Of a stretch of DNA of 64,000 nt, positions 46,301-58,300 are shown piece by piece. Below the pieces are notes generated by a model. It ran no database searches and had not been told where the DNA came from. It saw only the letters and a list, made by a program, of their open reading frames with translations. Both the position numbers and the translations under genes were made by a program. Every line of letters begins with the position of its first letter. Position 1 is the first letter of the stretch. This DNA is from Cyclina sinensis (lineage: Eukaryota; Mollusca; Bivalvia; Venerida; Veneridae): assembly GCA_012932295.1 (NCBI GenBank), contig JAAONU010000001.1, positions 25,768,550 through 25,832,549 of the forward strand, written 5' to 3'.

Positions 46301-49300
46301 CAGATGACATATATCAAAACATGACTTAAATATCATCAAGACAACAAATTTATCATCAAGACAAAGATTCAGACAAATTTTCATCGCATTCAAAAAGAAA
46401 ATGTAGCTTCTAGAGGGTTAACAAGGTTTTTCTATGTTTTGACCCTGTCACCTAGTTATTGATCCCAGATGACCCATATCTGAACTTGACCTAGATTTCA
46501 GCAAGACAAACAAACTGACAATTTTTTAAGCCATTTTGACCAAAAAAAATGGCCTCTAAAGTGTTAACAAGGTATATCTGTGTTTTGACCCTATGATCTA
46601 CTTTTTGACCCCAGATGACCCATATCTGAAACTGACCAAGATACCATAAAGACAAATACTCTCACAAGATTGTCCTACCGGTAATCCTTTTTTTTTCGCA
46701 AACTAAGAAACATGAAAATAACACACATTCTTCAAATATATACAAACATGTAACAAATCATTTTTATTATGCAATTAGGTTAATATTATAAATAAACAGA
46801 TATTTAGTATGGCTGACCACAATACTCTTATTTGACTATATACAGGAATAAAATCAAAGCACTGAAGGTGCTCCAGACTATCTTGAACTTCAAGGACAAA
46901 TCTAACCAACAGGCCCTTCAAAGCGTAAGTGAATGCTTATAATTATAGTAATATATCCTCTAGTTCTTTTTCTCTCCTAATCTAAAATATTTCAAAAGTC
47001 GGTTGCTATAGAATTTTCAGTGAGAAGTTAAGCTTAAGACATCTGCATACATTATAAAACACTTTACAAATAAACATAAAATTACATAACATAATTATAT
47101 GAAAGAAAAAGAAACGTGTAATCAACACCATAAGAACAAACACATGAAGCATTTACACAAACATACATATAATATGGTACAATCGCATGCACTTTTATGA
47201 CCAACATAAAAAACACATCATTTCAGATGTACAAAAAATGAAAAATGACAGTAAAAAATATCTATATATACTTTTTACATAAATCAAGCACCAAACCTTT
47301 GGACATTTTTCATCAATTCCCTTATATTATCCAACATAATTCACTGAAATAACTTATCTACTGCCTCACTTAATAGACCTCGCAACAGCATACAGCCAAA
47401 TTTTACACAGGAAGTCTTTCATTCATTTTTCTGTCTGTTTCAAGTTTTCTTTCAGCAAGAAAAGATCGCAGCATTTTATTAGCATCATACAATGAGGAAT
47501 ATTATTTCTAAAACTGATACTATCTCAAAAAATACATTATCATGTAGAAACAGTCAGTACATTTCATTTTAATCATACAACTTTGTATGAAGCATAAGGT
47601 CCTTATAGTCTTAAAAAATTGTAACAGTTAATCACCAGTATCGCTTACCTTTGTAAAAAATGAAGCTTCAAAACTTTTAAGTAACAATGTGATTGAAAAA
47701 TGCTTTTTAACAAAGGAAACAAGTAAATAACCAGTCAGTTACCTTAACCATGAAAAAAACATTTTGCCTGAAAATTTAAATAGGAAAACAAATATTAATT
47801 TTGTACTCCATAGGTTTCCTCCATGACAGTACATTACATAGAGTCATTCTAGATGTAAAAGCAAATATTACAGTTTACAATACTACTTTCAACCTCGGTA
47901 TTTTCTGAGTCCTTTGCTAAAGCATTGAAGTGGTAATGGTAAAGATGCTTTATGTATCTTGCACTATTCCCCACAACCTAAATAACTAAAGTCTACTGGG
48001 GATGGGAAGGAGTGTCGATCATACAAACTGTACTGCCATTAAATAAGCTTAAACAGACTGACTGCAATGCTGTATCAAGAACACTTAACAAGGGATTCAT
48101 GAGGCAATAGACTACTATAATTATCATTTAGAGGAACAAGTGTCCGAGGACATTTCTTGTTTTCAAGAATTAAGTACGGTTATCATTTTCAAAGCACCCT
48201 GTTAATCAAAGCATGTAAATGCAGGTTAAAAACTCAGATGGAAAAAGACATGATATGCAAAATTTAAAGCAGCCATCTAAAGCAACATTAAATAAGCATT
48301 TTTAATATAAAAAGCAAAATTTTAATGACAAATTAATGTTAAAAATATTCTTAATGACTATAAATTGCAGCGGATGAGCTTTAAATGAAATTTTCGCATT
48401 TACAATTTTTCAGGAAAGCAAATGCTACAGAAACTGTGCTATTTACTAGCATTTAATGCACCCTTTGAAATTTTAGCATTTTCAGTCTGCTATTTACTAG
48501 CATTTAATGCACCCTTTGAAATTTTAGCATTTTCAGTGTGCTATTCTGTTTATTTCTGCATCTCTTTCTTAAATATGTAATCAGCTGATGTACATTTTGA
48601 GGTAGTATCAGTTTTGCGTAACATTACAGACACTGTCATTATGACATTTCTTTTTCAATTATGGCGCGTCGACCATGCTAAGATGTGTAAGATTTTGTAT
48701 ACAAATTCATTTTGCATGGTGTGAAAGCAAAAACTCTCTATCTGCTTTCTTACGTAATAGTATTTAGAATCTTTTCGCTTGCAATGGAGCAATGAATTTT
48801 TTCCAACAACTTTAAGTCAACCTTGGCAAAAAAACAACAACAAATATGTACAGAAAAACTGACAGATGCTGTGAAAGTGATGCTTTACTTTCTCTTGTAG
48901 TTTACACATGTGACTGCATGTACGCATGTAATAAAATTCATCATTTACATGTGACGTATTACTGTTAATTTTTGTTATGGTGAAAAGTGGGTGGGGTACT
49001 TACTACTAGTGCCTGACTCTATGGCCTCACCCAGCTGTAAACTTGTCAGTGTGATAGCTCCTGTTTTGTAAAGAAAACTTGTGCATACATTCATTCAACT
49101 CTTCAGATGAAAGAAAAAAATTAATCTGAAGAGAAATTAGTAAAGTTTAAAATCTTGCAATTCTCAAAATTTAAGCAAAATGGCGTAATGTGCACACTTA
49201 CAACCAAAATATATAAATTTTGTTCAAGAAATTGATTACCGTTAGAACAAATGGGGGCTATCCGTGTATTTTATGGAAACTAAGGTCATACAGTCAAACT

Positions 49301-52300
49301 AGAGACGGCTTCAGCATTATTACATTTTCTTCTAAAATAATCCTGGGACGAACATTTTAACACCTATCGATAATATCATCCTTATTACCATTCTGTAGGA
49401 AAATCAGAAATGTTTCACAGACACTGGTTTCATTCTACTGCTACTGATTTCAAATATTCTGTTATGTTCAAGGTATACTGCTGACTGATAAGACATGTTA
49501 ATAACATATTTGATTCATATAGATAATATAGAATTATATGAATGCCTTGCACCAGTGTATAAGGTCTTGTAAAATATTTCATTTGTTTTCCCTTTTTTTC
49601 TCCTCGTTAATCTACGCAGACAGTAAAATTGAACATAGAACAGTCAAGCCAAAAAAGATCTTGAAGAGGAGTTAAAAGCTATCAAATGATATAGAATCTA
49701 ATAAATTCCATTCAGACTTGGTAGCATGAGGTCTTCTTGAATGTTCTAAGGACATTTGCTAGTATAATATAATAATTTTCAGCATTTCTCTGTCATCATA
49801 ATTCTTTGCAATAGTGTATATTGAAGAAGTCTGGAAGTTTGACTGTATATTTCAGATCTAGCATAGGAAACACAACAACAACAACAAATAGAAGAAGAGA
49901 CTAACACATAAATAAATAAATAAATACATAAATAAATAAATAAATAAACTTAGCCCACTTTCAAACAAAACTCTAATTCTAGAACACAAAACTTAGAAAT
50001 TAAACAAAAAATATAGTTTCTGAACTTATTCTGTATAACTTATGGTAAAATAGAACTTTTTAAAAAGAAATATTTCTAAGAGAGGTATTGTATTTAAGAC
50101 TGAAGAAGACAGACAAACAAATCACAAGCAAGTGTGCCAGGGGTTTCTACTCTAAACATATGATCAACTTTAACAACTAAATATTCAATTTTGACCCAAT
50201 ATCTCATGCACACAAAACAATAAAGCATAGAGATAGTTTTTGAGAAAAATATATGTCTTCCTCCACATGTCATTTACCATGAAGAAAATAAAACATCCTA
50301 CAGGAACACACTGATAATATGCGTAACTACACCGGTCACGATCATTACTGTGATGTTTCCTCAAAATCCAACCAACTGTTGTGAGATATGTCCATGCGTA
50401 TTCAACTAGGGACAAATTAAGGACAACAACTCTGCTAAAAATCATCTGACCGGTATAAGCCAACAACATGCATAAGTAAACTTGCTAACCATATTTGCTG
50501 TGAAGTTTCGTCAAAATATAACCAGCAGTTATGAAGATTTGCTCAACTCTATTCAAATTTGGATAAATCAAGGACTGTAACTTTGCTAAAAATCATCCAA
50601 CCAGTATAAGCCAATAACATGCATTAGTACACTTGCTAACCATCATTGCTGTGAAGTTTCCATATAATTATTCACTTCTTACAATGAAACACTTTAAAAG
50701 TCAAGGTCTTAAAGCAATCATATTTGCTTGTATGTAAAACTGTTACAATAGCATTTCAGACAATCTTGCCAACTTTATCAATTCTTTCAGAGTGTGTGTG
50801 TGTGTGTGGGGGGGGGGGGGGTAAAAATGTGGTAAAAACTAGAACAGTCATTGAAGATGACACCCCCCCCAACTGGGCATTGACTTAACAGCAGAAGCAA
50901 ATCTAAACTCTCATAAGCTACAAGTTGACTTAAATCTGCATGTAAAAATGATATAAGTTCAATGGGAGATAACGCTGGGATTTCTTGATCGATATGAATC
51001 AAATATTATGTCTTGCACATCTACACTGTGTAGTGACTATGCCTGGCAAATTTCAGTTCAATCTGTTAAAAACTGATGAAGGAGTTTGTGCCACAAGGTA
51101 TGTCAAACGTGACAAAAATTCTAAGTTCAAGGGCAATAATTGTGCCTGGCTAGGTATGCATCAGAAATACCATTATGTCTGCCTAATTGCCATCTCTGCC
51201 AAGTGTCATTTCCATCGGTTGAAAAATGAAGGAGTAGTTTGTGCCACAAGGTATATATTAGTCAAATATGGGGAAGAAGTTTAAGTTCAAGTGGCAATAA
51301 CTCTGTATTGTCTGCATGGATTTGCATCAAAAACATGACATGTACATCTATATTGCCTGGTGACCATTTCTGCCAAGTTTCATTTCAACTGAAGGAGGAG
51401 TTCGCAACACAAGGTATATAATTTACAAACATGGGAAAAAGTATATGTTCAAGGGGCAATAAGGCTACAATGCCTGTATGCAATATGCATTAAAAGTATG
51501 ACTTGCACATCTAGTGACCATTCCTGAAAAGTTTCATTTCAATCAGTTAAAAACTGACGGAGGAGTTCGCTTCAGTTCAGTTATGATGTCAAAATTTACA
51601 AACATGGGGTAAAGTATAAGTTCAATATACCCATGTCAGAATTAAACTCATGATACTCAGTTCTCATTATTACTAAGTCTTCTCAATGTCATCAACATGA
51701 CCAACAAAGCTTGCGAAAACTGCAGAAGCATGCAGTGTCTTAGGTGGGGTAATTCCATAATTTCCTTCATGATTATTCTATTGCTGACTGATTTATCATT
51801 TAAATCATGATCACAACAAAAACACAGAACAAGACATTTATGTATCATGCAGAACAGTTAATTCGTGGGGTCACTGCAAAACTACTGTATCTCCTTAATT
51901 TATATACAGTTACAACAGTTCTGCACTGAACCTTCAAGTTAATTATAAATCTAGAACCTTAGCTTCACAACTTAACACTTAGGAAAATAGAGTTGACAAA
52001 AGATATATAGTGGAACTTTGCAAAATCAAGAGCTGTAGTACCTTGATAATTTTTATCTGCTTAAATATTTAGACTTCTGCTAACCCCAAAAAAAATGTCT
52101 ACAGTAACTGTTGTAAACATTTGAGGCTTTCCCTGACAAGTTAAAAGGCTGTACCTACTACATGTGTGTAATATAACTGTTTAACAATTTCTTAAGCTAG
52201 AATAACACTGTCCCGGATGGGCTTGTGGATGAGTTCCAGGATTCCCATCCCCGGACTGCTCCGGATGTGAAAGAAAAAAAAAATTGTGAATTTATTTTTG

Positions 52301-55300
52301 TAAGAAACCGTTATAAATCTCTATATGCAATTGTAACAGAACCTTAGTAAGCCCTATAAGAACCGTAATAAAACCTTAATAGCTGTTATTCTTTTACCTC
52401 AGTGATTGTCTTCCAGACTGTTATCATCTTTTAAGATCTGTTAAGATCCGTTATGAGCTTTTTCAGAACTATTATGGATCTATTACAGATTCCTTACGAA
52501 TATATCATCTGTGGCAAAATTTTGGGCTTGTTTAAAACTTTGCCCCTTTGCCTCTGGATGCCCCCAATTTCTGAACGGATACACCTGATGACCTACAAAT
52601 GCATTAAGAGTTCTTCGTCTGCAAACCCATTTGGGGCAATGTGATTCTAGATTTATGAATAAAGCAAATCAATATATAACAGAACTGAATATCACTTTGG
52701 CCCTCCACTGCTGACATGACTACATGGCCAGAAAAAAAATTTATTCAACTGAGACTTGAATTACTCCAATCAGTAATTTTTTACATCGATATTTTCTTTT
52801 AACTTAAAATGACACTTACCAACATGTCAGGACTTTATTTAAATTCTCCTGTCTTGCTACTGAAAGCAAGTATCATATCTAACCATATAATATCTATTTA
52901 GAAACAGGTCTTTTAGTAGAACTTGACCTTAAATCTTTATTGTAGTGCACTGACCTTGAACTTTGTCCTTATACTGATTTAAAGTAATTTGATAACCATA
53001 AGGTACATACTGGTTGAGTGTTTTTAAGTTTCAATATTCAATATGCAGGATTTGTACAGTGCTGCTATAATTTGTGTGAATAGAAACAAAATGAATCTGA
53101 ATGTAGATCTAATTCTAATGGGATGTAATTCATTATATTCACAGTAACAATACTTATACCCCACCTACCTTGGTTGACTCAATCAAAAAGTAAACTTAGA
53201 AAATAAAATAAGAGGTGTTTGTAAAACATATATGCCCCCACCCCCCTAGCACCTTATTGCTAGAGGCAGCAATAGAAGTATAGGAATTCAGACAGAAGGA
53301 GGACAGGGACTTGTGTCACTACATTAAGTGGATGATGCCAGAGCTTCTGATATCAAAAGCTATTGGCCATGGAAAGAAGACGAATGAGAGGAACTGCTGA
53401 TTAAGTCAATGACATTTGGTTATAAAATGTATAAAGTGGAATTACTGGAGAACACAAAAAAGGACAGGAACTGCATGGGTAGGTACGTAGGTGGGATAGT
53501 GGGTGGGTAGGAAGTTTTGAGGCAGCAAGGTCCAATGGTTTTCTAGTTATCAATCAGAATCTGTTTTCCTCTTTATGGCCACTGTGACCCTGACCTTTAA
53601 CCTAGTAACCTCAATGACAAAAGGGGTCATATCCTGAACAGACCAACCTGCATATTAAGTCTGAGGAGCCAATGCCCAAGGGTTCTCTAGTTATTGACTG
53701 GAAACTATTTTTCTGTTAATGGTCAATCTGACCTTGGACTTTGACCAAGTGACCCCAAAAGCACTACCAGTCATCTACTAGTCATGATCAACTTGCATTG
53801 CAGTTTATAAGGACCTTTGACCCAAGCCGTCTCTTGTTATTAATGATCAATACGACCTTGACCTTTGATCTAGAGACCTTATAAACTATTGGGGTCATCT
53901 TCTGGCCATGACTGACCTGCCTATGAAGTTTTAAGAAGCCTGGGTCCAAGCATTCTATAGCTGTTGATCGGAAACCGTTCTGCTTTTCAAGGTCGCTGTG
54001 ATTTTGGCCTTTGACCTAGTAATCTGAAAAACTACAGGGTCATCTACTGGCCATGACAAACCTACAAACCAAGTTTGAGGAACATGGGCCCAAGGTTTTG
54101 CTTTTCAAATTCACTGTGACATTGGCCTTTGACGTAATAACCGGAAAAACTAAAGGGGTCATCTATTGGTCATGACCAACCTACCTGGTACACATTAAGT
54201 TTGAGGAACTTAGGTCCAGGGGTTCTCTAGATATCTATGAGAAAAGGTTTAGCTTTTCAGGGTAACTGACAATAGCCTTTGACCTAATGACCCGAAAAAC
54301 TTTAGGGGTCATCTACTGGCCATGACCAACCTGCCTATGAAGTTTGGGGAGCCTGGGCCCAAGCATGCTATAGTTACTGATTGCAAACCCTTTTGCTTTT
54401 CAAAAGAGCCAAAGGGGAATAATTTGAACAATCTTGGTAAAGGACCTCTAGCTGATGCTCTATGCAAAATATCTAAGTTCTAGGCCTTGTGGTTTTAGAC
54501 AATAAGACTTTTTCAGCCTTCCCTTTATAAGTCTATGAAACATCAAGTGACCCCGAGGATGGGCCATTAATGACCTTAGGGGCTTAATTTGAACAAAGAG
54601 GGCCATGATGGCACTTTTTTTGCTCACCTGAAAACAACTGCAACTACTTTCATTCACACACCAAATAGCTAAAATCCAAGCCTTGTGGTTTCTGACATGA
54701 AGATTTTGAAAGTTTTAACCTAGTCAGTCCATATAAAACCAAGTGACCCCTGGGTTTGGGCCAATTTTGATTTTTTAGCTTCAATTACCTTGACCTTGTG
54801 ACCTAAAATCTAACCCAAGGGCAGATGCTTTTGAATCAAACATACCAAATATCTAAGATATATGTCAAAAATGAAGACTCAGGCAAGTGGTTTGTAAGAT
54901 CATCAAAGCTGTGAAACCATGCAGACATTGCAAAATAAGCCTACTCTGGCCCCCATACCTCTGGAAACCATGATGGGATTAGGTTGGTTCTGGAAAAGAA
55001 AGGAGATCTATTGTTTATAAATGTTTGTGAAAGTCTGATTGAAATTGTATCAGTTGCGAGCATAACACTATAACGTAAGGTAGCAGAATATTTTTTCTTA
55101 ACTTCCTTTACCTTGACCCCAGTAACCTGAAACCTCACCCAGAGGCTGAGATCTATGCATGATACGATGTATCAAAGATGTCAGGTCAATAATTGAAGGA
55201 CTCCATAACAAAAAGCAGAAAAATCTATTTTAGCCTAAGTGACCTTGACCTTGGTGGAGGTTCATGGAAGTGCCTATAAACCAAATATCTAAAATATTGG

Positions 55301-58300
55301 TCCATAATAAAAGACAGAAAGAAGAAAAATCTATGAAAGTCTTGTTGACCTTGACCCATTTACCTCAAACCCCAATTAAGGGCAGAGGTCCATGAGAGGA
55401 AACTACATACCAAATATCTAAGTTATTGGTCCGTAAATAAAAGCTCTAAGAGGTAAAGTAGAAAAAATCTTTTTTTAGCCTTGGTGACCTTGACCCCAGT
55501 TAATGGAAGAGGTTTAGGCCAGGTGTCTATATAACAAATATGTAAAATATTAATCAATAAATAATGGCTTTATGACAAGTAAAAAGTTTGTCTTTAGCCT
55601 AGGTGACCTTGACCTAAATGACCTCAAATCCCACCCAAGGGTAGAGGTCCTTGCAAGTTACTGACATACCAACTATCTAAGATATAAGTCAATAAATGAA
55701 GACTCTACAGGGGAAAAGTACAAAAATCTATTTAAACTTCAATGACCTTCACTTTGAGCCCAGTGAATGGCAGAGGTTAATGTAAGGTAACTATATACCA
55801 AATATCTAGGATATTGGTCAATAACTAAAGGTTCTATAATGAAAGTCAAAAAGCCTATTTTTAGTCTTGGTGACCCAAGGGGCAGGGCCAATTTTGACCC
55901 CAGGGGTATATTTATAACAAATTTGGTAGAGGTCCACTTGACAATGCTACATACCAAATCAAAGGCCTTGGTTTCATACAAGAAGATTTTCAAAGTTTTT
56001 CCTTTCTGTTGCGATAGCAACCAGAGTTCTTCATCAAATTCAATTCTTTGAACAACTTTGGTAGAGCTTCATGCAAGGAATACCCAGGCCTTGTTTTGTC
56101 AAAGTTGGCTTAGAGGTATAAGGAGAAGTCATTCAAGTCAAACTGTTGATGACACACGATGCACACCACATGCCGGACAATCAATGAACACAAAAGCTCA
56201 CCCTTGAAGTGAGCTAACAATATACCCCTGGCATAAGAAAATGAAATGAAAACTCAAAGCACCAGTATTTACTGGGTAATTGCTAGCTATTTAAGCACCA
56301 AACAGAAGGTAAATTTAGTTTTTCTTTTTTCTGAAATGGGGAAAATAATATGTTCAAATACTCACAAAAGAAATGTATAATACACACAAACCAGGAAAAA
56401 TATTCTCTCAAGCAAAAGAAAAAAATCCAAGGTAACTAACACTAAGTCTGCTATATAGCAAACAGAAGTCTTACTGGTTAATCAATTTTATGTCATTTAT
56501 TTGTACACAGAAGACCTCTTTGAAATGTTGCTTCTTACAACCCTTGCCACATACTTCTCAATGAAATATTTTGCTCTGTATTTGCTTATCAATACCAAGT
56601 ACTCCTTTTTTATATTACATATATGAATTACTTTATCCTTTTGTAAATTTTCATAACCAAAATGACATTGTTAATGTCCTTGATCTTGCATTGACTCTTG
56701 CAAGGGCACTGTGAAGTGGCAACACATGAAAATTTGTTTACACAACATGCAGGGTGTGCTCTGCTATGCATATCTGGTTGATATGGAAACAAAAATCATA
56801 CATGTAACATATAATCAAGTCAAACTTAAATCATAACAACAAAGCAGTGAGAATTAAAAATGCAGCTGTCGTGTTTACCAAAACATACTCACTGTCCAAT
56901 TCTGTCTTTCCTAGACAGGAGAGGAGAGAAGAAAGGGAGAGAACTCATTTTGTCAGTTGAAAATCAAAGAAATTAGTAAGTGTAATAAATGGCATGAAAT
57001 ACACCTCACAATAATTTACCTAAGCAGCCACTGAAGAAGTAGGGTGCCATCAAACAGACAGGATTTGATCTATAATGTCAGCATACATAGGTAAAGGAAG
57101 TGAGGCATATTTTCTGCTCTTGTTTCAGGCAGTGAAAAGAGCAATGTAGGAATTTTTCATTCAGTAAATTAGCCAGCACATGAACATATCAAATACTTAA
57201 CATTCATTGGTCCATTGGGAACTTTTTCTTGCTGAAAAAGTATATGGTTTCTATAAAGTGACAGTCAAGGTAGTTTCTGTAAGTTTTGCATGAGGAGCTA
57301 TTCACAACATCTGCCTGTTAATTTCAGAATTAGGTAGTTTAAGCAAAGTGATATAATTATCCCTGCACTGGTCAAGTAATTCTTCTAACAAGCTCAACAA
57401 ACATGTTTCAATACCATTCTTATTCCTAGAGATTTTATAAACATGCACAAAGTTTAACTCACTAAACTGGGTACACTAGAAATTCAGTAATGTCAAAAAA
57501 TCTCAATTAACTTCACTTTTTATTCTCAAATGAACAAAAGTTTCTGCAGTAATTGTAAACAAATAAAACAGATGTTAGTTAATCAAAGTTAAACAAATAA
57601 AAGGAAAGTTAGTTAATAAAAGTTGATCTTTAAAAGAACATTTTTTCTTAATTTAGTTTTTACAGACTGTTTAAGACAATAGAAAATACTTAGGCAATTA
57701 TTTCACATTATGTAGAATTACTTGACCTAAGTAAATTTAGAGCTAAAAGTGCCAATCTACTTTGCTAGGACAAGCTACCACTATCCTTTCTTTGTGCATG
57801 GTAATTAACATTCTACCTTCCAAGTAGACCTTAAGTGTTACTATGACTAACATAGAAGTTTCAAGAATTCACGATAAAAAATATCTAAAGCAAATATGCA
57901 TAATTCAGCTACTGCAGACTGCTTTAAATATGTGAGGATCTAATTTCCAAATCAAATACAAACTTTTCAGGCCATCAGATTGAAGAATCAGCAAAATCAT
58001 CTACTTTATGAAGTCGACTGAACAAATTTTATACAAGCAGAACTGATACCAAAAATTGTCTGAGGACCTCACATATTTGAAACAACATGAATAATTTAAA
58101 TATGGTTAAGAAACAATAATGAAACAACAACAAAAAATGAACAATGAAAATGCAAGCAATAATATATTAGAAAAATGAAAGACCCGCCATTACAACTCCC
58201 TGTCTCACACCTTCACTTCTGGATAATGGAAGTCTTTCCAAGATGGTCATTAATTAGTAAGGCTCTAAATCTAGTCTAAGTTTGTTAACATTGTGTCTGC

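Noticed and set aside
52815..52855. Possible CaMKII exon ending in GTAAGTG
   Set aside because: Lengths from available acceptors (40 or 29 nt) would break the frame of every downstream exon.
57018..57028. Possible 11-nt CaMKII microexon with good flanking signals
   Set aside because: Its length is not a multiple of three, so inclusion would disrupt the hub domain.
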